Source: Methylomonas sp. LL1
Lineage (GTDB): Bacteria > Pseudomonadota > Gammaproteobacteria > Methylococcales > Methylomonadaceae
Direction: 5' to 3'
DNA: 64,000 bases
NCBI RefSeq assembly: GCF_015711015.1
Contig: NZ_CP064653.1
Location: forward strand, 3,782,001 to 3,846,000
The notes beneath the pieces are model-generated. The model made no database searches. It was not told where the DNA came from and saw only the letters and a program-made list of their open reading frames with translations. How positions within the stretch are numbered: position 1 is the stretch's first letter; every line of letters begins with the position of its first letter. The position numbers and the translations under genes are program-made. Shown one piece after another: positions 51,323 to 61,657 of this stretch.

Positions 51323-54103
51323 ATGAAAGCCAAAATAGCTACTTTCTTTACCCTAGTATTTCTGGTCGCCGTCAACGTGGCGATCTGGACATATGTCAAT
51401 AACCCCTTGCAGCTACCTTCTTGGAGCAGCACCATGATGGGGGTGACGTATAACGCTACGCGGCGAGACTTCAAACCCGAAAAGAAAAACTATCCGACCC
51501 GCGAGCAGGTTCAAGAAGACTTGGAACTGTTGGCCGATAAAGTACATTCGATAAGAACCTACACCTCGTTGGAAGGCATGGAAGTCGTGCCGGAGCTGGC
51601 GGCGCAAAACGGGATGCACCTGGCGATGGGAGCCTGGATAGACATCGTCGAGGACAATGCTAGCGAAGAAGATAAGCTAAAGATCGAGGAAAAAAACCGT
51701 CAAGAAGTCGAAAGCTTGGTCAACCTGACTAACCAATATCCTAAAACCATTGTTCGCACGCTGGTGGGCAACGAATCCTTGTTGAGAACCCGTCAGAAAC
51801 AGGCAGGCCCCATCGCCGAGCAAATCAGGGAACAGTACAAGGATCAACTGAGCGAACAGGAAATAGACGAAAAGATTAAGGCGGAAATAAAAGTCAAGGT
51901 TGCGGAAAAAGCCAACCAGTTAATTGAATACATCAGGGAAGTCAAAAAACGTACCTGGAAGCCGGTAAGCACCTCGGAAACCTGGGATATTTGGGTGGAC
52001 AATCCTGCCCTGGTTGCCGAGGTTGACTATATTGGTGTGCATATCCTGCCCTATTGGGAGGGGGTGCCGGTGGATAAGGCGCGCGGCGCGGAAGGATATG
52101 CGGCGGTTGATTACGTATTCAAACGCTATTACGAGTTGCAACAGCTCTATCCGAATAAACCGATTGTAATAACCGAAACCGGTTGGCCTTCCGATGGTCC
52201 ACCGCAAAAAACCGCGACGGCCTCGCTGATTAACGAAGCCAAGTTTTTGCGGGCCTTCCTGAATCGGGCTACTGCGGAAAATATCATTTATTACGTGATC
52301 GAAGCCTTCGACCAGCCTTGGAAAATCGAGATCGAGGGTACCGCCGGTGCCTACTGGGGCTTGTTTAATGCGGACCGCCTGGCTAAATTCCCGATGGAAG
52401 GCGAGGTGGTGGCCAATCCGATGTGGCGTAACTTTGCCACCGGCGCGGCGATACTCAGCGCCATTTTGATGATTGCGTTCTTGTTTACCCGTAAGAGCCT
52501 GAAACTGCCGGGCAAATTGCTGTTTGGTATTATGGCCAACTTGGCGGCCTCGGTGTTGTTCTGGTCGGCATCAATTGCCGCAGCACAATATCAAACCAGC
52601 TTTTCGATTGTGTTCTGGGCCATTTTGCTGATGATGCAAGCCATGGCAATTCTGGTGTTGTTGACCGAAAGCCTGGAGTTGGCCGAAGTCTTGTGGCATA
52701 GGAAAGGCCGCCGTACCTTCACACCGCTGACACCCTCGCCGGAATTTAAATATCCCAAGGTCTCCATCCATTTGCCGATTCATAACGAGCCGCCGGAAAT
52801 GGTGCGCAAGACTTTGAACGCCCTGGCAAAAGTCGATTATCCCAACTATGAAGTGTTGGTGATGGATAACAATACCAAGGATCCCGCCGTTTGGCAGCCG
52901 GTGCTGGAAGACTGCGACCGATTGGGCGAAAAATTCCGTTTCTTCCATTTGGACAATTGGCCCGGTTTCAAGGCGGGTGCCATCAACTACGCCCTGACCA
53001 ATACCGCCGAAGATGCCGAAATCATCGCGGTGATCGACAGCGATTACATCCTGTCGCCGGATTGGTTGAAGTGCATGGTGCCGTATTTCGATCAGGAAAA
53101 TGTCGGCTTCGTGCAATCGCCGCAAGACTACCGGGATTCCCATCAAGGCGCATTCAAGGACATGTGTTATTGGGAATATGCCGGATTCTTTAATATTGGC
53201 ATGGTGCAACGTAACGAGTTTAATGCCATCATCCAGCATGGCACCATGACCATGGTGCGTAAGTCAGCCTTCGAAAAAGTCGGAGCCTGGGGCGAATGGT
53301 GTATTTGCGAGGATAGCGAGCTGGGCTTGCGCCTGTATGAAGCCGGTTACGATTCGGTTTACTGCAAGGAATCGTTCGGACGCGGCCTGATGCCGGATAC
53401 GTTCTCCGGTTACATGACCCAACGCTTCCGCTGGGTTTACGGTGCGATGCAAATCATCAAGAAGCACTGGCGGCACTTTTTGCCCAACAAAAAGTCCGCG
53501 CTCACCTCGGCCCAGCGCTATTACTTCGTGGCGGGCTGGTTGCCGTGGTTTTCCGATGCGTTGGCATTGTTGTTTACCGGAGCCAGCTTGGTGTTGACGA
53601 CTATGCTGGTCCTCAATCCGTACCATAGCGAGCTACCGATCAATGCATTCCTGCTGCCTACCATAGGCTTGTTTGTGTTTAAAGTCTTGCGCGGGCTGTG
53701 GTTGTACAAGGCGCGCGTGGCCTGTTCGTTGTTCCAATCCCTGGGGGCGGCATTGGCGGGTTTATCGCTGACGCATACCGTGGCGCGCGGTACGCTGCAA
53801 GGCCTGTTTACATCCGGCAAACCGTTCATGCGCACCCCTAAATACGAAGCGCAGGGCCCATTGATCGCCGGTTTGTTGGTGATTTGGCAGGAGCTGTTGC
53901 TGTTGAGTTTATTGGTGGCGGGCATCGTCGCGATGCGGATGGAGCCTCAGTTCGACAATACCAGCGGCCGCCTGTGGGTTGCCGTGTTGGCGGTGCAAGC
54001 GGTGCCTTACGTGGCCACCTTCTTGACTATTCTGATTAGCGTGGCGCCCAATTACATTCCGGGTAAAAAACTGGCCGCCGAAGAAATGGACGTCGACAAG
54101 TAA
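51323..54103 (+). CDS. GH17-GT2 fusion, putative beta-glucan synthase (NdvB-like)
   Basis: A bifunctional membrane protein of about 926 residues. An N-terminal helix (8-28) is followed by a GH17-type domain with acid/base Glu in VGNES and nucleophile Glu in ITETGWPSDG. Transmembrane helices (about 375-450) precede a GT2 domain with KVSIHLPIHNEPPEMVRKTL, the DSDYI Asp pair and QRFRW (Q-x2-R-W). C-terminal membrane helices complete it. The layout matches NdvB-type beta-1,3-glucan enzymes. Product unknown; periplasmic glucan is likely. A TTG at 51314 is the alternative start, as the GGAG site is closer to it. Confidence 0.88.
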   Translation: MKAKIATFFTLVFLVAVNVAIWTYVNNPLQLPSWSSTMMGVTYNATRRDFKPEKKNYPTREQVQEDLELLADKVHSIRTYTSLEGMEVVPELAAQNGMHLAMGAWIDIVEDNASEEDKLKIEEKNRQEVESLVNLTNQYPKTIVRTLVGNESLLRTRQKQAGPIAEQIREQYKDQLSEQEIDEKIKAEIKVKVAEKANQLIEYIREVKKRTWKPVSTSETWDIWVDNPALVAEVDYIGVHILPYWEGVPVDKARGAEGYAAVDYVFKRYYELQQLYPNKPIVITETGWPSDGPPQKTATASLINEAKFLRAFLNRATAENIIYYVIEAFDQPWKIEIEGTAGAYWGLFNADRLAKFPMEGEVVANPMWRNFATGAAILSAILMIAFLFTRKSLKLPGKLLFGIMANLAASVLFWSASIAAAQYQTSFSIVFWAILLMMQAMAILVLLTESLELAEVLWHRKGRRTFTPLTPSPEFKYPKVSIHLPIHNEPPEMVRKTLNALAKVDYPNYEVLVMDNNTKDPAVWQPVLEDCDRLGEKFRFFHLDNWPGFKAGAINYALTNTAEDAEIIAVIDSDYILSPDWLKCMVPYFDQENVGFVQSPQDYRDSHQGAFKDMCYWEYAGFFNIGMVQRNEFNAIIQHGTMTMVRKSAFEKVGAWGEWCICEDSELGLRLYEAGYDSVYCKESFGRGLMPDTFSGYMTQRFRWVYGAMQIIKKHWRHFLPNKKSALTSAQRYYFVAGWLPWFSDALALLFTGASLVLTTMLVLNPYHSELPINAFLLPTIGLFVFKVLRGLWLYKARVACSLFQSLGAALAGLSLTHTVARGTLQGLFTSGKPFMRTPKYEAQGPLIAGLLVIWQELLLLSLLVAGIVAMRMEPQFDNTSGRLWVAVLAVQAVPYVATFLTILISVAPNYIPGKKLAAEEMDVDK

Positions 54104-54121
54104 ATCGAGCTTGTAACAACC

Positions 54122-54162
54122 AAAAGGCCCGTATCGAGCATTGCTCGATACGGGCCTTTTTT
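54122..54162. terminator. Bidirectional rho-independent terminator
   Basis: An 18-bp perfect stem (54122-54139 with 54143-54160), AAAAGGCCCGTATCGAGC and its complement, with loop ATT and T-runs in both directions. It separates the convergent GH17-GT2 gene and purC. Confidence 0.95.
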
Positions 54163-54181
54163 CTTTGCGGGGAATAGCGCT

Positions 54182-55078
54182 TTAATCGCCAATCAGCTTG
54201 AGTTCCGCTTCGCGATATTTATCGGCGCATTTTTGCGAGACTTCGTCCGGCAACTTAGGTCCGGGCGCGGTTTTGTTCCAGTCCAGGGTTTCCAGATAAT
54301 CGCGCAAATACTGTTTATCGAAGCTGGGGGGGCTGATGCCGACTCGATATTGCTCCACCGGCCAGAAACGGGAGGAGTCCGGTGTCAACGCTTCATCGAT
54401 CAAATACAGCGTGCCGTCGTCATCCAAGCCGAATTCGAACTTGGTGTCGGCAATGATGATGCCGCGTTGGCGGGCGTAGTCGGCGGCGGCACTGTATAGT
54501 TGAATACTGACATCGCGGACTTTTTCGGCGATATCTTGGCCCATCAATTTCACCGTATCGGCGAAGCTGATGTTTTCATCATGAACGCCGATTTCGGCCT
54601 TGCTGGATGGAGTATAGATCGGCTCGGGTAGTTGCTGAGCTTGTTGCAAGCCGGTCGGCAGTTGAATGCCGCACACCGCGCCGCTGGCCAGATAATCCTT
54701 CCAGCCGGAACCAATCAGATAGCCGCGGACGATGGCTTCAACCGGTAGCGGTTTTAAACGCTTGACGATGATTGCCCGCCCTTCCACTTGTTGGCGCAAT
54801 TGCGGGTCGGGGATCACCTGCTCCAGGCTCAGATCGTGCGCCAGATGGTTGGGGATGATGTCCCGCATTTTTTCAAACCAAAAATTGGAAACCCTGGTCA
54901 AGACGCGGCCCTTGCCGGGGATCGGATCGGGCATGATGACGTCAAAAGCGGACATTCGGTCGCTGGTGACGATCAGTAAATGCCGGTCGTCGATTTCATA
55001 CATATCGCGGACTTTACCGCGTCCGAGCAGTTTCAGGTTGGGAAGGGAGGATTCGTAAAGCGCGGCTGGAGCATTCAT
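54182..55078 (-). CDS. purC: Phosphoribosylaminoimidazole-succinocarboxamide synthase
   Basis: A 298-residue SAICAR synthase of the longer eukaryote/proteobacteria type. Blocks: [54 protein letters not shown] and [19 protein letters not shown], with the [10 protein letters not shown] end. Its ATG overlaps the stop of a 60-codon ORF (ATGA). It ends 20 nt from the shared terminator. Confidence 0.97.
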   Translation of the reverse strand: MNAPAALYESSLPNLKLLGRGKVRDMYEIDDRHLLIVTSDRMSAFDVIMPDPIPGKGRVLTRVSNFWFEKMRDIIPNHLAHDLSLEQVIPDPQLRQQVEGRAIIVKRLKPLPVEAIVRGYLIGSGWKDYLASGAVCGIQLPTGLQQAQQLPEPIYTPSSKAEIGVHDENISFADTVKLMGQDIAEKVRDVSIQLYSAAADYARQRGIIIADTKFEFGLDDDGTLYLIDEALTPDSSRFWPVEQYRVGISPPSFDKQYLRDYLETLDWNKTAPGPKLPDEVSQKCADKYREAELKLIGD

Positions 55079-55257
55079 AATGCGAGAGGGCGGTCAGTTA
55101 AAAATGGCTCGATTTTAGCATTAATCCGGCCGGCAGCAGGTAGGGCGAGATTTTGCGGCAATACCGAATTTGAAGGTTTAGCTTGATCCAGGGGCCGTAC
55201 AAGTTTCTCGATGAGCGCCGCAAACGTGTTCTGGAGCTTGCTGTCGATAGTTGCCAT
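55075..55257 (-). CDS. Possible small protein translationally coupled to purC
   Basis: A 60-residue ORF starting [20 protein letters not shown] whose TGA overlaps the purC ATG (ATGA). The first half could be an amphipathic helix. No clear ribosome site precedes its ATG and I know of no family. Coupling by overlap is the only positive evidence. Confidence 0.3.
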   Translation of the reverse strand: MATIDSKLQNTFAALIEKLVRPLDQAKPSNSVLPQNLALPAAGRINAKIEPFLTDRPLAL

Positions 55258-55410
55258 TGCTGAATTGAACTAAGTTTTTCGATTCACAAGGAATCGATAT
55301 TATTTTCCTATTCGGCCATATCATGGGATAAACTTCAACATTTACAATAAAAAAGGTTGCCGACGCAGCCCAATTCTTAATTTTTTTCATGGCTTGATTT
55401 GAGGAGCAAC
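55258..55410. other. Divergent promoter region between purC and fabV
   Basis: With the 60-codon ORF, the 330 nt between purC and fabV lack any strong gene. An AT-rich stretch (55285-55400) should carry both divergent promoters. GAGGAG (55401-55406) is the fabV ribosome site. I could not single out convincing -35/-10 pairs. Confidence 0.4.
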
Positions 55411-56601
55411 ATGATTATCAAACCTCGTGTACGCGGTTTTATGTGCGTTACCACCCATCCGGTCGGCTGCGAAGCCAATGTCAAACAGCAGATCGAGTAT
55501 GTCAAAGCTTGCGGCGCTATCGCGGGCGGCCCCAAAAACGTGCTGATTTTGGGCGCTTCCACCGGCTACGGACTGGCTTCGCGCATCGTTTCCGCTTTCG
55601 GCGCCGGCGCCAAAACCCTGGGTGTGTTCTTTGAGCGCGAAGGTACGGCCGATAAACCGGGTACGCCTGGCTGGTACAATTCGGCGGCGTTTCATAAATT
55701 CGCCGAAGCCGAAGGCTTGTACGCCAAAAGCATCAACGGCGACGCCTTTTCCGACGACATCAAACAAAAAACCATAGCCGCCATCAAGCAGGACATGGGT
55801 AAAGTCGATCTGGTGATTTACAGTCTGGCCGCGCCGCGCCGCACTCACCCCAAAACCGGCGTTACCCACAACTCGACGCTGAAACCGATAGGCAAGGATT
55901 TGGTGCAAAACGGCATTGACACCGATAAGGAAGTGATTAAATCGTTTACCTTGCCGGCTGCAACGCAGGAAGAAATCGATAACACCGTGGCGGTAATGGG
56001 CGGCGAAGACTGGCAAATGTGGATAGACGCCTTGGCCGAAGCCGGCGTGCTGGCGGAAGGCGCCAAAACCACCGCTTTTACCTATCTGGGCGAAAAAGTC
56101 ACCTGGGACATCTATTGGGACGGCACCATAGGGGCGGCCAAGAAAGACTTGGACAAGCGCGTCATCGATATCCGCGCCAAATTGGCGGCACTGGGCGGCG
56201 ATGCCCGCGTGTCGGTATTGAAAGCCGTGGTCACCCAAGCCAGCGCGGCGATTCCGGTAATGCCGTTGTATTTGGCATTGCTGTTCAAAGTCATGAAGGA
56301 ACAGGGCAGCCACGAAGGCTGCATCGAACAAGTCAACGGCTTGTTCCGCGACAGCCTGTACGGAGCCAGCCCGATACTGGACGACGAAGGCCGCCTGCGC
56401 GCCGATTTAAAAGAACTGCAACCGCAAGTGCAGGACAAGGTCAATGCATTGTGGCAACAGGTCAACAATGACAATATCAACGCCTTGACCGATTTCGCCG
56501 GTTATAAACACGAGTTTATGAAGTTGTTCGGCTTTGAGGTGGACGGGGTCGATTACGAGGCCGACGTCAATCCGGAAGCACCGATAAGCAATCTGGCATA
56601 A
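55411..56601 (+). CDS. fabV: Trans-2-enoyl-ACP (CoA) reductase FabV
   Basis: A 396-residue NADH-dependent enoyl reductase, the triclosan-tolerant alternative to FabI in fatty acid elongation. The N-terminus [20 protein letters not shown] is characteristic. The NADH loop is [12 protein letters not shown] and the catalytic Y-x8-K is [19 protein letters not shown] and the C-terminal [20 protein letters not shown] are typical. The ATG at 55411 follows GAGGAG. It stands alone. Confidence 0.96.
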   Translation: MIIKPRVRGFMCVTTHPVGCEANVKQQIEYVKACGAIAGGPKNVLILGASTGYGLASRIVSAFGAGAKTLGVFFEREGTADKPGTPGWYNSAAFHKFAEAEGLYAKSINGDAFSDDIKQKTIAAIKQDMGKVDLVIYSLAAPRRTHPKTGVTHNSTLKPIGKDLVQNGIDTDKEVIKSFTLPAATQEEIDNTVAVMGGEDWQMWIDALAEAGVLAEGAKTTAFTYLGEKVTWDIYWDGTIGAAKKDLDKRVIDIRAKLAALGGDARVSVLKAVVTQASAAIPVMPLYLALLFKVMKEQGSHEGCIEQVNGLFRDSLYGASPILDDEGRLRADLKELQPQVQDKVNALWQQVNNDNINALTDFAGYKHEFMKLFGFEVDGVDYEADVNPEAPISNLA

Positions 56602-56793
56602 GGCCTTTATGCCGCATAGGGTTGTATCGCCACTACCCTATGCGGAGATTGGCGAATGGGTGACTTCGACTCCGCTCAGTCAACGGCAAATTGCTTGGAT
56701 TGGGTATAGTTATTGTCATAAATCGCCTTAGCAATATTCGGACGGTCGCCATGGCACCAGTATTGAAAAATTGGCAAGTTTTCTAACCATCTA

Positions 56794-58944
56794 ATGATGT
56801 CCCGCACTTTGGCTATTCCAAAAATTCGCGCCATGCTCCTGCTGCTGTTGGGTTTTTCGCAAACCGCGTGCGATATTTCCCAACTCAATAATCCCTATCC
56901 GAAGGCCGATAGCGAGCAGACCATCCTCTACTCGTCGTTTGCCGAACGGCCCAAGCATTTGGACCCCGCCGTTGCCTACAGCAGCGATGAATACGGTTTT
57001 ATCGGCCAGATTTACGAACCGCCGCTGCAATATCATTATTTAAAACGCCCCTATCAATTGCAGCCGCTGACGGCGGCCGATATGCCCAGGGTGCGCTATC
57101 TGGATGCCCAAGGCAATCCGTTAGCGGACAATGCCGGCGAGCGGGATATTGTTTACAGCGAGTATCTGATAACCATCAAGTCCGGCATCCGTTATCAGCC
57201 GCATCCGGCATTTAGCCGTAATGATCAAGGGCGGTTTTTGTATCACACGCTAAACGATCAGCAATTGGCCTCCAGCAGCACGATAAAAGATTTCCCGATA
57301 CAGCAAAGCCGTGAGTTGCTGGCCGAGGATTATGTGTATCAGATCAAACGCCTGGCCTATCCGAAAATCCAGTCGCCTATCGCCGAACTGATGGCGGGCT
57401 ATATCGACGGCTTTGCCGAGTTCGCTCAACAGACCCGCAAAATCGATATTGCCGAGCTTAAAAACCAATCCATGAGCGGTGTGCAGGCCGTCAACGATCA
57501 TCAGTATCGGATACGCATCAAAGGCAAATACCCGCAATTTCAATATTGGCTGGCGATGCCGTTTTTCGCGCCGATGCCGTGGGAAGCCGATGCCTTTTAT
57601 GCCCAGCCGGAGTTGAAAAAGCAAAACATCACATTGGACTGGTTTCCGGTAGGCACCGGGCCGTATTGGCTGGAGGAGAACAATCCCAATCGGCGCATGG
57701 TGCTGGCCAAAAACCCCAATTATCACCCGGATTTTTATCCGGTCGAAGGTGAGCCAGGCGACCGTGAAGCCGGTTGGCTGGACGATGCCGGCCAGCCTCT
57801 GCCGTTCGTCGACAAGGTAGTTTACACGCTGGAAAAAGAAACTATTCCTTACTGGGCCAAGTTTTTGCAAGGTTACTACGATGCTTCCGGTATTGCCTCC
57901 GACAGTTTCGACCAAGCCGTGCAGTTTTCCGGCAGCGGCGATCCGCAACTGACGCCTATTATGCGGGATAAACAGATTCAACTGCAGACCTTGGTGGCGA
58001 CTTCGGTGTTTTACATGGGCTTTAACATGTTGGATCCAGTAATTGGCGGCGGTTCGGATGCAAACCGCAAATTGCGTCAAGCCATTTCCATCGCGGTCGA
58101 TTATGAAGAATATATTGCCATTTTCGCCAACGGCCGGGGTGTCGCCGCCCAAGGCGCGTTGCCGCCGGGCATATTCGGCCATCAAGACGGCGAAGACGGC
58201 ATCAATCCCGTGGTGTATCAATGGCAAAACGGCAAACCGCAGCGCAAAGCTATCGAAAAAGCCAAACAATTAATGTCCGAGGCCGGCTATCCCAACGGCA
58301 TCGATCCCAAAACCGGCGAAGCTTTGCTGCTCTATTTCGATACCACCGCCGTCGGCACCGACGACAGAGCCTTGATGAACTGGTATCGCAAGCAGTTCGA
58401 AAAGCTGGGCATACAACTGGTGATACGCGGCACCGATTACAACCGTTTTCAGGAAAAAATGCGCACCGGAGCCGCGCAGATTTTCGTCTGGGGTTGGAAT
58501 GCCGATTATCCCGATCCGGAGAATTTTTTCTTTCTGCTTTATGGCCCCAATTCCAAGGTCAAGCAGGGCGGGGAAAACGCCGGCAATTACGCCAATCCGG
58601 AATTCGACCGCCTGTTCGAGCAAATGCGCAACATGGACAACGGCCCGGAGCGCCAGATCATCATTGATCGCATGCAGACGATATTGCGCCAGGATGCTCC
58701 GTGGTTGTTCGGTTATTACCCCAAGGATTTCGCCTTGTTGCACAGCTGGTATAAAAACCTGAAACCGGCGCGGATGATCAGCAACCGCTTGAAATACAGC
58801 CGAATCGATACCGGGTTGCGCGAGCAAAAGCGCCGGGAATGGAACCAGGCTGAGTTTTGGCCGTTATTGGTGTTGATAGCGCTATTGGGGGTTGCGATCT
58901 ATCCAGCGGTTAAGGCTTATCGGCGACAACAACAAGAGAGGTGA
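56794..58944 (+). CDS. Peptide/nickel-type ABC transporter substrate-binding protein
   Basis: A 716-residue SBP_bac_5-type protein with an N-terminal signal or lipoprotein-like segment (a Cys at residue 26 in SQTAC) and, unusually, a C-terminal transmembrane helix (about 690-708). Family blocks: ILYSSFAERPKHLDPAVAYS, FPVGTGPYWLEENNP, and SIAVDYEEYIAIFANG in the ligand region. Substrate is probably an oligopeptide. The cognate permeases and ATPase start 1.7 kb downstream, past two unrelated genes. Confidence 0.88.
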   Translation: MMSRTLAIPKIRAMLLLLLGFSQTACDISQLNNPYPKADSEQTILYSSFAERPKHLDPAVAYSSDEYGFIGQIYEPPLQYHYLKRPYQLQPLTAADMPRVRYLDAQGNPLADNAGERDIVYSEYLITIKSGIRYQPHPAFSRNDQGRFLYHTLNDQQLASSSTIKDFPIQQSRELLAEDYVYQIKRLAYPKIQSPIAELMAGYIDGFAEFAQQTRKIDIAELKNQSMSGVQAVNDHQYRIRIKGKYPQFQYWLAMPFFAPMPWEADAFYAQPELKKQNITLDWFPVGTGPYWLEENNPNRRMVLAKNPNYHPDFYPVEGEPGDREAGWLDDAGQPLPFVDKVVYTLEKETIPYWAKFLQGYYDASGIASDSFDQAVQFSGSGDPQLTPIMRDKQIQLQTLVATSVFYMGFNMLDPVIGGGSDANRKLRQAISIAVDYEEYIAIFANGRGVAAQGALPPGIFGHQDGEDGINPVVYQWQNGKPQRKAIEKAKQLMSEAGYPNGIDPKTGEALLLYFDTTAVGTDDRALMNWYRKQFEKLGIQLVIRGTDYNRFQEKMRTGAAQIFVWGWNADYPDPENFFFLLYGPNSKVKQGGENAGNYANPEFDRLFEQMRNMDNGPERQIIIDRMQTILRQDAPWLFGYYPKDFALLHSWYKNLKPARMISNRLKYSRIDTGLREQKRREWNQAEFWPLLVLIALLGVAIYPAVKAYRRQQQER

Positions 58945-59061
58945 TGTCTAGCGTTTTAGGCTCAGTTGATTTTGTTTTACTTTTATGGAATCACTCCTCA
59001 CAATGGCTACGGCGACACAGTTGTGTAAGCCTCCATTTTTCAAAATAAAGGAACTTATTTC

Positions 59062-59733
59062 ATGAAATTGTTTACGAACAAAATAGTAAGGCTATTAGGT
59101 ATATCGTGGATTGCGGTACTCAGTGTGGGTAAAGCTGATGCCGTCATCGTAGTCGGTGGCGGTGTCGATCTGATCGACACTAAACACTATGTCATCAACT
59201 CTGAACAGAGTAGTGTTTCTTTTACTTCCGGTACATTAGTTTTTCCTGATGATGGTTCGTCGGCTATTCAAACTTATGACTTGGCGGGTAGTTTTGACGC
59301 AGAGATGAAACGTTATTGGTGGGATTACTATCTTGACGGCGATACCGACGGTAGCCAAGGCACTTTTACCTATTCGACTAATTGGCTTGAGTTGGTGAAG
59401 CCATCACTGATTGCGGACGGGTTATCTTCCGAGTTTAGATTTCCAAATTTCCCTAGCTTTATGAATACGGCTACAGAGTTTTTTGGTAGCAATAATCCAT
59501 GTGCATTGCCTTTAGGGCCGGATACTTTTTGTTCCGGTAGTTCTTTCGGTGAATCTTCGCTGACTGGACAGTTACAAGGGACCAAAATTTTAATTAACGG
59601 CACGCAGCCTGACGTCTTTTTCTCTTTTGGCGGTGGCTACACGTATCATATCGAAGCTGCTGTTGTGCCGGTGCCTGCAGCCTTTTGGTTGTTTTTTTCC
59701 GGCCTGAGCATGTTGGTTGTTCGTCGTCGATAG
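59062..59733 (+). CDS. Secreted protein with a C-terminal VPLPA/PEP-CTERM-type sorting signal
   Basis: A 223-residue exported protein: signal peptide (to about 27, ADA), a Gly/Ser/Asp-rich body and a C-terminus VPVPAAFWLFFSGLSMLVVR followed by Arg residues. That tripartite end (V-P-x-P-A, helix, basic tail) is the PEP-CTERM/VPLPA signal processed by exosortase. Function unknown; such proteins are often extracellular matrix or surface components. No exosortase gene is in the window. It is more AT-rich than its neighbours. Confidence 0.85.
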   Translation: MKLFTNKIVRLLGISWIAVLSVGKADAVIVVGGGVDLIDTKHYVINSEQSSVSFTSGTLVFPDDGSSAIQTYDLAGSFDAEMKRYWWDYYLDGDTDGSQGTFTYSTNWLELVKPSLIADGLSSEFRFPNFPSFMNTATEFFGSNNPCALPLGPDTFCSGSSFGESSLTGQLQGTKILINGTQPDVFFSFGGGYTYHIEAAVVPVPAAFWLFFSGLSMLVVRRR

Positions 59734-59754
59734 ATAGGCCAGACTCAACAATTT

Positions 59755-59811
59755 GCCCTATCATGTTCAAGTTAGTCATGAAAACTTGCGTACCGTGACT
59801 CATGATAGGGC
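59755..59811. repeat. Inverted repeat after the VPLPA protein gene
   Basis: GCCCTATCATG (59755-59765) is repeated in inverse as CATGATAGGGC (59801-59811), an 11-bp stem around a 35-nt loop. No T-run follows. It may be a transcript-end structure or a small palindromic repeat. Confidence 0.5.
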
Positions 59812-59948
59812 CATTCAAGCTTATCTCGATGAAATGTTGTTGATTCGGCGATAACGGCGCCGAGACGAAAGATGTATAGCCCTCATATCGATAGATGCGC
59901 TCAACCAAACACATGATCGCCTACCCATCATTGGGCACGATCGCTATT

Positions 59949-60494
59949 TTAGTGAATATGCACTTGCCGGGTCTTGCCCCTATCGCTTCTGCTCAAGGTG
60001 TAGTCTTCCTGATCGCCCGACATCGGCTTGCCGTCACTGTCCAGCGTGACCAAGGCTCCTTCGTCTTGAATGGTATATAGCCGTTTGGCGGCGCCTTCCT
60101 TACTGGGCGTCAACGTCAGGATATGGGTTTTATCGTCCCAATCGTATTTGCCTTTTTCGTAATACTCTCGCATTGAAAACTCTTTGGTAAATTGTGTGAC
60201 CAGCAAATAATTGTTCCTGGGTTTTAGCGACAGGGTTTGCTTGATGCCGTCGCACCCCTCTTCCTTACACGGCAAGTAACCGTAAAAAACACCCCGAAAT
60301 CCGCCGCTAGAATCTTCCGATTTTTGATGCATCGAATGACCCATGCCGTCCTGGTGCCTCATTTCCCGTGCCTTCAGGGCTTCTTCCTGCAGTTGCATAT
60401 CGGATTTTGCCCATGCGGGGTTGCATGTTAAAAACAATGCGCCAAAAACCGTCAGCGCGACATTTTTTGTAATTTTTTTGTTTAATGTGTGCAT
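59949..60494 (-). CDS. NlpE N-terminal-domain (copper/envelope stress) like periplasmic protein
   Basis: A 181-residue exported protein. The signal peptide (to about residue 29, PAWAKS) is not of lipoprotein type. The region GVFYGYLPCKEEGCDGIKQT, then LSLKPRNNYLLV, matches the NlpE N-terminal pattern (G-x-L-P-C-x-x-C-x-G-I). A Met/His-rich stretch before it (MRHQDGMGHSMHQ) could bind copper. It is on the minus strand between the binding protein and permease genes. Copper handling would suit a methanotroph, but is inferred. Confidence 0.75.
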   Translation of the reverse strand: MHTLNKKITKNVALTVFGALFLTCNPAWAKSDMQLQEEALKAREMRHQDGMGHSMHQKSEDSSGGFRGVFYGYLPCKEEGCDGIKQTLSLKPRNNYLLVTQFTKEFSMREYYEKGKYDWDDKTHILTLTPSKEGAAKRLYTIQDEGALVTLDSDGKPMSGDQEDYTLSRSDRGKTRQVHIH

Positions 60495-60679
60495 ATAAAA
60501 TCTTTCTGTTTCTGTGCATAAATATACGAAGCAAAGGCGCTCACCACAAAAGCGTCTCGGCCTAAGGTTACCAGCATAATCTTTTCTCGCCTATCACTTC
60601 AATTTGCCGTTTGTTGAAAAACGCCAAAGTTGCGAGAATGGGGCTTAATTCCAATACCAGTGGACATTGCCAACCAGAC

Positions 60680-61657
60680 ATGATCACCTACATCATCCGC
60701 CGCTTTCTCTATGCATTACCGCTGCTGATGGCGGTCAACGTGCTGACCTTCGTCTTATTCTTCGTCGTCAACAGTCCGGACGACATGGCGCGCATGCAAC
60801 TGGGGCAAAAACATGTCACCGAGCAGGCCATTCAGAATTGGAAGCATCAGCACGGTTACGACCTGCCCTTGTTGTGGAATGGCGGGCAGGATGGCGGCAA
60901 GCAGTTGACCGAGACCATTTTTTATCAAAAATCGGTGAATTTGTTTTTATTCGATTTCGGCATTTCCGACAGCGGCCGCAACATCGGCACCGACATTCAG
61001 CAACGCATGTGGCCGAGTCTGGCGCTGGCCTTGCCTTCACTGCTGGTCGGATTATTGGTCAATATCACGCTGGCTTTGCTGATGGTGCTGTTCCGCAACA
61101 GCTATCTGGAATTGGCCAGCAGTGTGGTCTGCGTGATGCTGATGTCGGTATCGTCGTTGTTTTACATCATCGGCGGCCAGTTCTTCATCGGCAAACTGCT
61201 GAAACTGGTGCCGATCTCGGGGTACGACGAAGGCCTGGCGGCCGCTAAGTTTCTGATATTGCCGGTCATTATCAGCGTGGTGGCCGGCATCGGTTCCGGT
61301 GTGCGTTGGTATCGAACATTGTTTCTGGAAGAAGTGGAAAAAGACTACGTGCGTACCGCCCGCGCCAAGGGGCTGACGGAAACCCAGGTGTTGTTCAAGC
61401 ATGTGCTGAAGAATGCGATGATCCCTATCCTGACCGGCGTGGTGGTGGTATTGCCGCTGTTGTTCATGGGCAGTTTGATCATGGAATCGTTCTTTAGCAT
61501 CCCTGGCCTTGGTAGTTACACTATCGATGCGATCAATCGGCAGGATTTCGCTATCGTCCGCTCCATGGTGTTTCTGGGTTCCGCCTTGTACATAGCCGGT
61601 TTGTTGATGACCGATATTTCCTACACCTTGGTCGATCCGCGCGTGAGGTTGAACTGA
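60680..61657 (+). CDS. Peptide-type ABC transporter permease (DppB/OppB-like)
   Basis: A 325-residue inner-membrane permease with six predicted helices. It starts MITYIIRRFLYALPLLMAVN, typical of DppB/OppB. The EAA loop (YVRTARAKGLTETQVLFKHV) contacts the ATPase, and SFFSIPGLGSYTIDAI follows. A frame open from 60611 adds a non-conserved N-terminus; the ATG at 60680 is preferred. Its TGA overlaps the next permease start (TGATG). Confidence 0.92.
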   Translation: MITYIIRRFLYALPLLMAVNVLTFVLFFVVNSPDDMARMQLGQKHVTEQAIQNWKHQHGYDLPLLWNGGQDGGKQLTETIFYQKSVNLFLFDFGISDSGRNIGTDIQQRMWPSLALALPSLLVGLLVNITLALLMVLFRNSYLELASSVVCVMLMSVSSLFYIIGGQFFIGKLLKLVPISGYDEGLAAAKFLILPVIISVVAGIGSGVRWYRTLFLEEVEKDYVRTARAKGLTETQVLFKHVLKNAMIPILTGVVVVLPLLFMGSLIMESFFSIPGLGSYTIDAINRQDFAIVRSMVFLGSALYIAGLLMTDISYTLVDPRVRLN

